From contig JACVZY010000093.1 in assembly GCA_014654705.1 (NCBI GenBank), forward strand, positions 124,001 through 188,000: DNA of 64,000 bases, written 5' to 3'. Position numbers and translations under genes: made by a program. Below the pieces are notes generated by a model that saw only the letters and a list, made by a program, of their open reading frames with translations, was not told where the DNA came from and ran no database searches. Every line of letters begins with the position of its first letter. Within the stretch, counting starts at the first letter, position 1. This document shows, piece by piece, positions 1-7,922 of the stretch. This DNA comes from Ignavibacteria bacterium. GTDB taxonomy: Bacteria; Bacteroidota; Ignavibacteria; Kapaibacteriales; UBA4661.

Positions 1-240
1 AAAAAAAGCAGAATCAAAGCCGCATGAATACACAACATTCACAAATGCTATCAGCGAGTAAAGATATGCCGTTTCGCCCAATTCAGCTTTGGTAACGTAA
101 TTGGTGTAAAGCGGGGTGAGCATAAAGGTGAGGAATCGCCCCAGAATAGTGCTCACGCCATACACAACAGTATCGGAAGCAAGCGAACGAAGTTTGGCAA
201 TCATAGCATAAACAGCAACAATGGTCAAAATAGTATTCAT
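1..240 (-). CDS. Polysaccharide flippase, N-terminal part (runs off window)
   Basis: This reading frame is open from an ATG at 240 leftward to base 1, so only about 80 N-terminal residues are visible. After a hydrophobic start it reads KLRSLASDTVVYGVSTILG followed by RFLTFMLTPLYTNYVTKAEL, the typical opening of Wzx/MATE-type lipopolysaccharide or polysaccharide exporters, which flip lipid-linked oligosaccharide across the inner membrane. A second ATG at 204 gives MIAKLRSL and is an equally good start. No clear Shine-Dalgarno is seen before either. The gene begins just past the terminator of upp, so it is probably transcribed separately. The family call rests on N-terminal resemblance only. 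Confidence 0.7.
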   Translation of the reverse strand, partial: MNTILTIVAVYAMIAKLRSLASDTVVYGVSTILGRFLTFMLTPLYTNYVTKAELGETAYLYSLIAFVNVVYSCGFDSAFF

Positions 241-280
241 CAGCAGCACAGTACCGGACACGCCGGCACAATTCAAATCG

Positions 281-326
281 AAAAGAGCATGGAAGTCGTT
301 TCTATGCGGCTTCCACGCTCTTTTTT
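281..326 (-). terminator. Rho-independent terminator after upp
   Basis: Two 15-base arms (281-295 and 310-324) pair almost perfectly around a 14-base loop. The one imperfect pair is A-C if read on plus but G-U if read on minus, and T-runs flank both sides. It follows the upp stop codon at 344 and precedes the flippase start at 240. It can act in both directions, but the minus reading serves upp. Confidence 0.75.
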
Positions 327-343
327 AAGAAATGTCTCACTGC

Positions 344-964
344 TTATACCGTCCCGTGATACCTATCGCCGGCATCGCCCAAGCCCGGTACAATAAAGCC
401 GTGCTCGTTCAGACCACGGTCAAGGGTGGAAGTAAGAATTTGCACATTCGGAAAAGCAGTTTCTATACGCTTCACGCCTTCCGGCGCAGCAATCACCGAC
501 ACAATCACCATACGCTTTGCACCACGCTCCTGAAGCCGCTCCAGCGTAGAACACATACTGCCGCCTGTTGCCAGCATAGGGTCTAGCACGAACACAAGTG
601 ATTCAGGTGTCAGCGCTGGGATATTGCAGTAGTATTCGTGAATGGCAAGTGTCTCTTCATTCCGGCTCAACCCGATGTAGCCAATACGCGCTTCCGGCAT
701 TAGATCAATAAATGCCTGCACCAACGAAGCGCCCGCCCGCAAGACCGGTAGCAAAATCACATCATGCCCGATTGCATAACCTTCCGTCTCTTCAAGCGGT
801 GTCTGCACGCGCAAAGTACGCATACCGAGAAACTTCGCTGATTCTACCGCAAGTGCCGTTCCGATGCGCTGCATAGCTGCACGGAAACGATCGGGAGGAG
901 TGGCTTTATCACGCAAAAACGTGATGTCGCGCCGGACAAGAGGATTATCAAGGACTGTGAGCAT
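344..964 (-). CDS. upp: Uracil phosphoribosyltransferase
   Basis: UPRTase converts uracil and PRPP to UMP and diphosphate in cytoplasmic pyrimidine salvage. The 206-residue length fits the family. Visible signatures are the PRPP-binding loop VLDPMLATGGS near residues 127-137 and the uracil-binding C-terminal segment GFIVPGLGDAGDRYHGT. LLPVLRAGASLV in the first half is also characteristic. The ATG at 964 starts the conserved N-terminus. The gene lies 66 bp after the TatD/barrel gene on the same strand and could be co-transcribed with it; it ends in a strong hairpin terminator. No part appears damaged. Confidence 0.95.
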   Translation of the reverse strand: MLTVLDNPLVRRDITFLRDKATPPDRFRAAMQRIGTALAVESAKFLGMRTLRVQTPLEETEGYAIGHDVILLPVLRAGASLVQAFIDLMPEARIGYIGLSRNEETLAIHEYYCNIPALTPESLVFVLDPMLATGGSMCSTLERLQERGAKRMVIVSVIAAPEGVKRIETAFPNVQILTSTLDRGLNEHGFIVPGLGDAGDRYHGTV

Positions 965-1030
965 AACGGGCGAGAATTAGAAATTGAGGATAAAAAATTA
1001 CCACTTGAGCTAAAACCACAAAAGATTAGA

Positions 1031-2455
1031 CTATTTTCCCGAAAAATTAGGGTACCATTGCAAAGTAACACGAGGAATAGAAAAAACAAATCCGTACAGT
1101 GTCCGCAAATCCGTTGGACCATAACGCTTACTTTCATTGAGCCCCAGAACAACATTAGCACGGTATTCCACGCCCGGGTAGAATATACCGATTGGTGTTT
1201 TCAAGTTCAAACTTATACCAATGATATTCATATGGAATCCCCAGTAGCTTTGCAAGGAATCGCGATTAAAATTGTTCGTCAAATATGAAGCACCAAGCAT
1301 AAAATGAAAATTGAGGATATTCGACGGATTCACTACATATTGGAGCGAGAGGTCAAATGCTTGATGGTCATTCGGGCGAAGTTGGCGTGGCATACCGGTG
1401 CGGGGATCAATTCTTGTCGGGGTAATATTGGTGCCTTGCCAATAGGATGCGTTAATCGCAAAGTGGTCGCTCAAGAAAAAAGAGAGGCTCGCTCCGGGAC
1501 CAACAGAAGAGCCATCGTCAGCAGTATTACCGCCACTATTAAAGTCCGTCAACGTATTTAATCCGAACAAGCCACCGATACCAATAACTTTCTTATATGG
1601 ATTCGGTGGTTCAACATATTTTTCATCATCGTCTTCATCGGCGGTGCTTTGAGCAAATGTTACCAAAGGCGCAGCAATGAGCGTTAGAACCAAAATACTC
1701 AACGCAAAAAAGCGCTTGGCGTTATCAGTTGTGCGCGAAAGAACATCTTCCACAGTCATTGAACGAATTTCGGCGACTTTTTCGGCGACAAGGCGCACAA
1801 ATGCTGGTTCATTGCGCTTGCCGCGATGCGGCACGGGCGACATATATGGCGCATCGGTTTCAATCATCAATTTGTCCATCGGCACAGTAGCTACGGTTTC
1901 GGAAAGAGTGGATTTTTTGAAGGTAATATTTCCCGTGAAGGAAATGTGAAAGCCTAGTCGAACAGCTCGTTCTGCCTGCTCCGGCGTACCGGAGAAACAA
2001 TGCAACACGCCTCGCAGTGAGCCATCTTGTTCATCGTCCAGAATGTTCATAAGGTCATCGTCGGACTCACGATTATGCACAATCACCGGCAAATTCCGCC
2101 GCTTGGCAATCTGCAACTGCTTGCGGAATACCGTCTGCTGCACATCGCGTGGGGCAAAGTCGTAATGATAATCCAAACCAATTTCGCCGACAGCGCGGAC
2201 TTTTGCTCCATAGCTCAGTTCTTCCACCCGAGCAAGCGCTTCATCGCTTGCTTTGAGAGCATCATGCGGATGTATGCCCATACCGCAGAATATCCGCTCA
2301 TCCGACTCGGTAAGCGCCAAGACCGCATCAAACCGTGAAGGCTCAATGGCAGGAATCACTAAATGCGTCATTCCATCCGCAAACGCCCGCGCTGCTGCTT
2401 CGGAGCGGTCTTCATCAAATTGCTTGTGGTCGAGATGACAATGCGTGTCAATCAT
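1031..2455 (-). CDS. TatD-family DNase fused to an outer-membrane beta-barrel
   Basis: Residues 1-251 are a complete TatD metal-dependent hydrolase: DTHCHLD (H5, H7), GEIGLDYHYDF (E91), VIVHNRE (H127), LHCFSG (H152) and ETDAPY (D201) supply the metal ligands. TatD normally ends at about NAKRFFGL-stop. Here the frame runs on at exactly that point into a hydrophobic stretch, residues 251-269, ending FAQS like a signal-peptide cleavage site. Some 200 further residues follow, with alternating hydrophobic and aromatic strands like a small outer-membrane barrel. An in-frame ATG at 1759 (M233) would give the barrel a 37-residue signal peptide with a basic n-region, so the barrel may be translated separately from inside tatD. 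A one-base error or frameshift at the six-base A run 1706-1711 is another possibility. TatD identity is firm; the fusion is what the sequence shows but needs confirmation. Confidence 0.8.
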   Translation of the reverse strand: MIDTHCHLDHKQFDEDRSEAAARAFADGMTHLVIPAIEPSRFDAVLALTESDERIFCGMGIHPHDALKASDEALARVEELSYGAKVRAVGEIGLDYHYDFAPRDVQQTVFRKQLQIAKRRNLPVIVHNRESDDDLMNILDDEQDGSLRGVLHCFSGTPEQAERAVRLGFHISFTGNITFKKSTLSETVATVPMDKLMIETDAPYMSPVPHRGKRNEPAFVRLVAEKVAEIRSMTVEDVLSRTTDNAKRFFALSILVLTLIAAPLVTFAQSTADEDDDEKYVEPPNPYKKVIGIGGLFGLNTLTDFNSGGNTADDGSSVGPGASLSFFLSDHFAINASYWQGTNITPTRIDPRTGMPRQLRPNDHQAFDLSLQYVVNPSNILNFHFMLGASYLTNNFNRDSLQSYWGFHMNIIGISLNLKTPIGIFYPGVEYRANVVLGLNESKRYGPTDLRTLYGFVFSIPRVTLQWYPNFSGK

Positions 2456-2560
2456 AGTGTCCTCTTAATAAGTACAATGAAACAGAGACAATCCCGCCAT
2501 ATCGTGGTCGTGATATGGCAGCAATGCTCGGAGATTTACGGGTACAAGAGGAACGTTGTT

Positions 2561-4261
2561 TCATCGGATATTTGCGTTTTTTGTTGGGGGAAGTTTTGAC
2601 GCTTCCGTTGGCTTCATTACTTGTTTTTTTGTTGGCAACAGATTTGGGTTTGATTGTTTGGCGACTGCGGGCTTGGGCTTCTGTAAGCCACCTCGTTCCA
2701 GCACTGGTCTATCATTCATCCACGCAAAACCCTTTAGTCGTAAGGTTTGAATCTGCTTGCGGGTTATATGCTCAGGAATATATTCACCTTCGACTTTGCC
2801 ACGCCAGACGATTGTTTCGATTTCACCTTTGGCAAAAAGAACTTTGATTGTGTCGGCGGCATTGCGCACAGCGCCGTCGGGCTGCTTTGTGCCGTCATCA
2901 TTGTCGGATGAGCCAAAATATAGATTAAACGCTTTTCCTTCCGCCACGACCGAGCGCATTGTATCGCGCCGTATGGAGATAATGATATTTTCTCCGGAAA
3001 GTTGGTCTATGCGGTCTTGGTGCGCAGTATCGTTTTTGCTCGCGGCAAAAGCGTTACCGTAAGCATCTATGCGCTCCAAACGTTTTTCTTCCAGGAGCAC
3101 TATCAGCGAATCGGAACGCAACTGTGTGGAATCAAGCCAAAGGCGCGGACGCTCTTTACTGCTCGAAATACCGACTGGTAATGCCTTTGCTGTGTCTGTA
3201 GTCGTGGCTGTTGCCCCCGTTGCTTCAAGAGTAGAGCTAGGCAGCAACCGAATACGATTAAACGTTTTTTCGTACACACCGAGGTCAGCGCGTCCTGCGA
3301 GTTGACGGCGTGTCATCTGCACGTTACCCGTGGCAAGATAGACTTCGTTGGAATCAGAACGAAATGCTTCTAACAAATTACCAGTTATGCAGAGCGTATC
3401 CAAACGTTTTTCGGGCAATTCGACCGTAGCGCTTGTCGCTGCTTGCTTTTTGGCGGATGATTTGGAAGCATTTTTTTTCTGAGAAGACTGCTGAGAGGAC
3501 TGTTGAAACGCTCGGTCGGACTTATCGGCATCAACCGTGTCTATCTGGCTTACCATCGGCTGCGCATTATTGCGATAGCTGGTAATACGGGAATAACGCC
3601 TGCTCGGAATATTCACCAGCGAATCCCCTTGCAAGTAAGCGCTTGAAACTTTGCTCACCGCCACTGCCTTGCCGGAGGCATAGCTATTCTGCGTTGCGCG
3701 GTGGTATTCAAGTGTATCACATGAAATAATGAGCGAATCGTTTTCAATATTCACCGTGCGGTAAAATCGCGCTATTTTTGTTGCGGCAGAATATGTGCCT
3801 TCGCGGGCAGTTAGGGTGCTATTGCGGTCAAGAAGCATTACGCCGCCGGAGCCGGAGATTTGCCGCAAAAAACCGTCGTACGTGCCTTGCGCGGCTTTCA
3901 TCGTGACTGTACCTTGCTTCATAACGACGTTTCCAAACATATCGGCGCGGTTTTGCTCAATGTAATGCACGGCACGATTGCACGTAATCGTTACTGCGCC
4001 TTGCGTCAGCACCACATTCCCGATAAGTTCTCGCACAAAGCCGTTTGGCGTAGCATTGCCGATAAGTTTTTCGGCTTGGAGAAAGAGTGGTTGATTGGGT
4101 TGCACATCATCTGCTTCTTGCGCAAAAACACTTTCGCTTTGCCAGAGCAGCATTATTACGATGGAGAGCAGACCAAGTGCTGCCTGCCAATATTTTCGAT
4201 GTATATTTGTGCTGCTATTTTGCTTCAAAATCATTTGTACCTTTATATGCTTTATGCGCAT
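2561..4261 (-). CDS. OstA/LptA-like periplasmic protein
   Basis: After a membrane or signal segment (about residues 28-47, ending SVFAQ) come repeated short beta segments of the LptA/OstA type, such as LIGNVVLTQGAVTITCNRAV and MFGNVVMKQGTVTMKAAQG. This is the fold that carries lipopolysaccharide through the periplasm or forms the N-terminal domain of LptD. Further OstA-like repeats recur around residues 290-480 (CITGNLLEAF, YLATGNVQMTRRQLAGRADL). A Ser/Gln/Lys-rich linker lies near 245-275. At 566 residues it is longer than LptA and lacks an evident C-terminal LptD barrel; the tail is Pro/Lys-rich. The ATG at 4261 overlaps the divergent glycosyltransferase start by 8 bp; an ATG at 4234 would give a neater signal peptide and no overlap. 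Confidence 0.75.
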   Translation of the reverse strand: MRIKHIKVQMILKQNSSTNIHRKYWQAALGLLSIVIMLLWQSESVFAQEADDVQPNQPLFLQAEKLIGNATPNGFVRELIGNVVLTQGAVTITCNRAVHYIEQNRADMFGNVVMKQGTVTMKAAQGTYDGFLRQISGSGGVMLLDRNSTLTAREGTYSAATKIARFYRTVNIENDSLIISCDTLEYHRATQNSYASGKAVAVSKVSSAYLQGDSLVNIPSRRYSRITSYRNNAQPMVSQIDTVDADKSDRAFQQSSQQSSQKKNASKSSAKKQAATSATVELPEKRLDTLCITGNLLEAFRSDSNEVYLATGNVQMTRRQLAGRADLGVYEKTFNRIRLLPSSTLEATGATATTTDTAKALPVGISSSKERPRLWLDSTQLRSDSLIVLLEEKRLERIDAYGNAFAASKNDTAHQDRIDQLSGENIIISIRRDTMRSVVAEGKAFNLYFGSSDNDDGTKQPDGAVRNAADTIKVLFAKGEIETIVWRGKVEGEYIPEHITRKQIQTLRLKGFAWMNDRPVLERGGLQKPKPAVAKQSNPNLLPTKKQVMKPTEASKLPPTKNANIR

Positions 4262-5351
4262 TCTTCACCTTGCTGTCGAAAATTTTGCGGGAATCCCCAT
4301 GCGCCTCGTGCATGAGGAGCGTAGGCGCGGACACGAGAGCAGGCTCGTCACCTTACTCTCGCCGATGCAAAAATACGAAGAAGATATTGCTTTACAGCTT
4401 CCTGCGCTTAATCTTGTGCAAATGAAGCAATTACGCCGCCTTGTGCGCGGTACACCGACAGAGCAAATCGTCAACACACGCCACGCCGGAACAGCAAAAC
4501 TCTGGCAACCCGCCAATATGTTGGATAATCTCCTTTTTCGCGTGCGCGATGCCGCTTGGCAACCCGCAATACGACGCGCACTCAAGGAAATAGGCGGCTT
4601 AGAGAGTTTCGATCTCATCATAGCCGATGGCGGACATGATTTCACGCGCTTTCCACGACTTTTTGCAAAAACCTCTGTGCCGATTGCAACGGTGTACTAC
4701 GGCTCGGATATGCGTACACGCGGTATTATCGCTGGTGTTCAAGAAAAAGCGTGTTGCACCTTCACTTTTGAACACGACCATACATTACTATTTCCAGAGG
4801 CAGAATTTTTATTTTATCCTTACGAAGCACCCAATTATGCGCCATTCGTACAATATCAAGCGCCTATTATCGGCGAGAGCATTCGCATCGGGCACGCGCC
4901 TACGAACCGCGCAGCAAAAGGCACAGAGCAAATTCTTGGTTCACTGGAACGGCTCAAAAAAGATTTTCCCATTGAGATTGTGCTCATTGAAAAAATGCCA
5001 CACCCGGAGGCGCTTCGCACAAAGGCACAATGCCATCTTTTTATTGACCAAATCGGCGAACTGGGGTATGGCGTGAACTCACTGGAAAGTCTTTCAATGG
5101 GTATTCCGACGGCAGTAGAACTCATGCCCGACTTCGAGTGCTTTCTGGAAAATCACTCCGGCGGCGAAGTGCATCCATTCTACACCATCCGTCGCGCACG
5201 ACTAGATGAGGATATACGGGTTGTTTTAAGCGATATTCAGCAATGGCAGAACAGAGGTCGAAAGGGCAAAGAATGGGTAAAGCGGCATCATGCGACCGAA
5301 GCAGTGGTCGATACATATCTTGAGTGCATCAGGGACACCCTTGCTTTATGA
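4254..5351 (+). CDS. GT-B type glycosyltransferase
   Basis: The 365-residue protein begins MRILHLAVENFAGIPMRLVH, a typical GT-B (GT4-like) N-terminal strand and loop, and has the C-terminal half expected for sugar-nucleotide binding: QIGELGYGVNSLESLSMGIP, which matches the conserved E-x7-E region (G-E-L-G-x-G-x-N-S-L-E). It probably transfers a sugar onto a surface glycan or lipid at the cytoplasmic face. A longer frame exists upstream to 4095, but it overlaps the OstA-like gene on the other strand and lacks family similarity, so the ATG at 4254 is preferred. The stop overlaps the end of tsaB by 6 bp. The sugar donor cannot be told. Confidence 0.75.
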   Translation: MRILHLAVENFAGIPMRLVHEERRRGHESRLVTLLSPMQKYEEDIALQLPALNLVQMKQLRRLVRGTPTEQIVNTRHAGTAKLWQPANMLDNLLFRVRDAAWQPAIRRALKEIGGLESFDLIIADGGHDFTRFPRLFAKTSVPIATVYYGSDMRTRGIIAGVQEKACCTFTFEHDHTLLFPEAEFLFYPYEAPNYAPFVQYQAPIIGESIRIGHAPTNRAAKGTEQILGSLERLKKDFPIEIVLIEKMPHPEALRTKAQCHLFIDQIGELGYGVNSLESLSMGIPTAVELMPDFECFLENHSGGEVHPFYTIRRARLDEDIRVVLSDIQQWQNRGRKGKEWVKRHHATEAVVDTYLECIRDTLAL

Positions 5352-6047
5352 GTCCAGTTTTGGAAGGGACTTGGGCACAAACTCTTGTGCATAGAGCGGC
5401 ACAAAGTCTTCCGCAGGCGTAAAGGCTTGCTTTTGAAAGAGCATCATCGCGGACTCAGCAATCATCGAAGGCGTAATTCGGCAAAATTCAGAAAGAGATG
5501 TAAAACCCAGATTTGCCGCAAAAGCGGGCTGAGCAAATGCCGCTCCGGCATAGAAGGTGTTTGCATCAGGGGTGATAAGGGTTTCATCAAGAAGTTCAAT
5601 CGTTCCCTGTGGTGTGGCATCCAAGGAAAAATTCTGCGCATAAATCAAATGCTTATGCGACGGGATACCAACGCATACTCGTTTTTTGCCCAAAGCCACT
5701 GCTACGGGGGCAGCAGCAAGGGCGATAGATTGAAGCGTAGGAACAGCAAGAAGTTGAGGCGTGTTGTCAAAGGCGAGTGCTTTTGCGAAAGCAGCACCAA
5801 TGCGCAGCCCTGTAAACGAACCGGGTCCGGCAGAAACCGCCACAGCCGCAAGCGACGAAAACTTGATGCCCGTCATGGCAAGCAGAGAACGAGTTGCCTC
5901 AGCAAGAAGTTTATCGTGCAGGAAGGGTTCAAAGAACGAGAGTTCGGCAAGAAGCACACGGGAAGTAGCATCTGCAAGAGCCACTCCGCAGAGAGAACCG
6001 GAAGTCTCTATGCACAAAATCGGGGACGATACATGATTGTGCTGCAC
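5346..6047 (-). CDS. tsaB: tRNA threonylcarbamoyladenosine biosynthesis protein TsaB
   Basis: TsaB is the partner that scaffolds TsaD and TsaE during synthesis of the t6A modification at position 37 of ANN-decoding tRNAs. The N-terminus has the ASKHA fold start ILCIETSGSLCGVALADA, and residues 70-84 carry the hallmark AVSAGPGSFTGLRIG. Its 233 residues are normal for TsaB and too short for TsaD. The only start I find is GTG at 6047. It lies 5 bp after the stop of a small upstream gene, so the two are surely co-transcribed. Its 3' end overlaps the converging glycosyltransferase. Confidence 0.9.
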   Translation of the reverse strand: MQHNHVSSPILCIETSGSLCGVALADATSRVLLAELSFFEPFLHDKLLAEATRSLLAMTGIKFSSLAAVAVSAGPGSFTGLRIGAAFAKALAFDNTPQLLAVPTLQSIALAAAPVAVALGKKRVCVGIPSHKHLIYAQNFSLDATPQGTIELLDETLITPDANTFYAGAAFAQPAFAANLGFTSLSEFCRITPSMIAESAMMLFQKQAFTPAEDFVPLYAQEFVPKSLPKLDS

Positions 6048-6052
6048 AAAAA

Positions 6053-6310
6053 TTATTCTGGAATAATCTCAAAATCAGAAAGTAACTCATCTATCACTAC
6101 GTGCGGCGAACCAAATTCTGTCGGAAAAATATGGAGGTCGAGCGTGTTTGGGTCTTGTCCCTTCAGTTGCGTTTCTTCGATACGAACTTGAGTAAGCCAT
6201 TGAAAAAGAACAGGCGAGACGTAGAGACGCTCCGGACATGAGCCGTCATGCTTGTCCATGAACTCGTGTATGCTGCCATAGAGTTCTTCGGTTGCATCAA
6301 AGTATTCCAT
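6053..6310 (-). CDS. Small acidic protein of unknown function upstream of tsaB
   Basis: An 85-residue protein rich in Asp/Glu and aromatics (MEYFDATEELYGSIHEFM at the start, FEIIPE at the end). I do not recognise its family. It has no signal peptide or membrane segment, so it should be cytoplasmic. The start is supported by one of the strongest ribosome-binding sites in the window, AGGAGGT at 6324-6318, eight bases upstream. It lies 5 bp from tsaB, which argues it is real and expressed together with it. Whether it works with t6A synthesis cannot be judged from position alone. The 260 bases between it and mscS hold no further gene I can support. Confidence 0.7.
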   Translation of the reverse strand: MEYFDATEELYGSIHEFMDKHDGSCPERLYVSPVLFQWLTQVRIEETQLKGQDPNTLDLHIFPTEFGSPHVVIDELLSDFEIIPE

Positions 6311-6570
6311 TGTCTAAACCTCCTCAAGCAGAAAGTGTTGTAATATCCTATTGAATGAATATACGACGACAATGGCTTAATGGTTTCTCTTTTCTGTGAA
6401 GAAAATTGTCGCGCATACACACGATGTGTTGCAAATTCCGTGCCTACAAAGTCGTAATTTTAGCGGACTCCTGCAAATCTTATCAATCAGTGGTTTTCAA
6501 CAGCACCGATAAACCTCAACAGGAATAGATGTTACGGCATCGCTGGTAATAATTTTTATCTCATCTTGAT

Positions 6571-7752
6571 TCACGCCTTCTTTTCTCGCCCTCGCATTTC
6601 ACGTAAAAGCTCTTGCATCTCTGCTGAACTAAGACTGTGCTGCGTATCGGACTCCGGCGCAGAGCCTATTTGGAGTGCACGAATTGGCATCGGGATAACA
6701 ATACCTGCTTTCTTGAAGGTGTAATACACTTGTTTCATAACGTTACTCCGTGCCTCGAATTGTAAATCAAAATGACTCACTGCCACGAAAAATCGGAAAT
6801 TCAACGTGAATTCTCCAAACTCGCGGAAGCGCACAATCGGCTCCGGGCTAAAGAGCAAACCGCGAATTTTACCGTCAGTCTTTTCTGCTTTGAATGCTTC
6901 TTCGCTGCTGGCATAACCAAAGGTATGCACCATATTGACAAGAACGTCCTCAACTAATTGCGGGTCGGTGTTGTGGTGTACGCCAAAAGTAATTGGCAAA
7001 TACTGGGTTTCATTCGGTAGATTGTAATTGATAACAATTGCTTGCGACAGTTTACTATTGGGAATAATCACAGCGTTCATCTCTTGCATCTCAATTGTCG
7101 TATTTCGCCAGCCAATATCACGCACATAGCCCTCGAAGCCGTCGCTAATGCGGATATAATCACCCACGCGAATTTGGTCGGCAAGCGTGATATAGATTCC
7201 GGCAAAGAGATTTGCAAGCGTTTCTTGCAGCGCCAATGCCACTGCCAAACCGCCCACACCAAGCGCTGTAATAATAGGCGCAATATCTACCCCAAATGAC
7301 CGAAGCACCATTACCCCCGCAATAGTATAGACCACAATTTCAATCGCCCGGCGAGTAAGCGAAACCGTCGCCACGCGGTTGTGATCGTGTTCAGCACGGA
7401 TTCGCACTAACATCTTCAGCACTTTGGTCAGAATATATGCCAACAAAACAACAAAACTTGCCGTTAGGAACGGTCGTGCATATGGCATGATGACTTTAGC
7501 ACGGGGTAGTTCACGCAGAGCGATATTGAGACCTGTCAAAAGCACAACATAAAGAATACTACGCCGAAGTGCATCCACAAGAATATCGTCGTATGGATTT
7601 TCTCTCTTCGTGGCAATGCGCACAAGCCACCGCCCCGTTATCCAGCGAAGCCCAACCCCCAGCACCAGCGCGGCAACACTTATTACCACAGAAGGCAGGT
7701 ATGGATTTGCTAAATACGGTAGAATAAAAGTGTTATAGAGATTATCGAACAT
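6571..7752 (-). CDS. MscS-family mechanosensitive ion channel
   Basis: A 393-residue inner-membrane channel that opens under membrane tension to release solutes during osmotic downshock. About four hydrophobic helices fill residues 15-175. The pore-lining helix is visible as ITALGVGGLAVALALQETLA, with the Gly/Ala pattern of MscS TM3, followed directly by NLFAGIYITLADQIRVGDYI and the beta domain (VIIPNSKLSQAIVINY). The C-terminal alpha/beta domain covers about 240-375. It is somewhat longer than E. coli MscS through an extra N-terminal helix pair. It is divergent from the VWA/WD40 gene across a 170-bp intergenic region, where a TATATTTG minus-strand motif (7824-7817) could be a -7 element, though no good -33 box stands before it. 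Confidence 0.9.
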   Translation of the reverse strand: MFDNLYNTFILPYLANPYLPSVVISVAALVLGVGLRWITGRWLVRIATKRENPYDDILVDALRRSILYVVLLTGLNIALRELPRAKVIMPYARPFLTASFVVLLAYILTKVLKMLVRIRAEHDHNRVATVSLTRRAIEIVVYTIAGVMVLRSFGVDIAPIITALGVGGLAVALALQETLANLFAGIYITLADQIRVGDYIRISDGFEGYVRDIGWRNTTIEMQEMNAVIIPNSKLSQAIVINYNLPNETQYLPITFGVHHNTDPQLVEDVLVNMVHTFGYASSEEAFKAEKTDGKIRGLLFSPEPIVRFREFGEFTLNFRFFVAVSHFDLQFEARSNVMKQVYYTFKKAGIVIPMPIRALQIGSAPESDTQHSLSSAEMQELLREMRGREKKA

Positions 7753-7922
7753 AACTCGGAATCGGCATTAGTGAAAGAGAAAAGCCCGCTTCTTGGAGAC
7801 AGACTTTCGGCGAACACAAATATACGTCGCTTTGGTGTTTGATGTGTAGTTTCAAAGTGATATTTTTACGAACTTAGTAAACCGCAATTTTTTTAGCCTA
7901 AAGCGAATTATTTCCGATTCCT

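Noticed and set aside
83-271. Cysteine-rich 62-residue reading frame on the minus strand
   Set aside because: It lies over the flippase in another frame; the flippase frame reads as a known family, this one does not.
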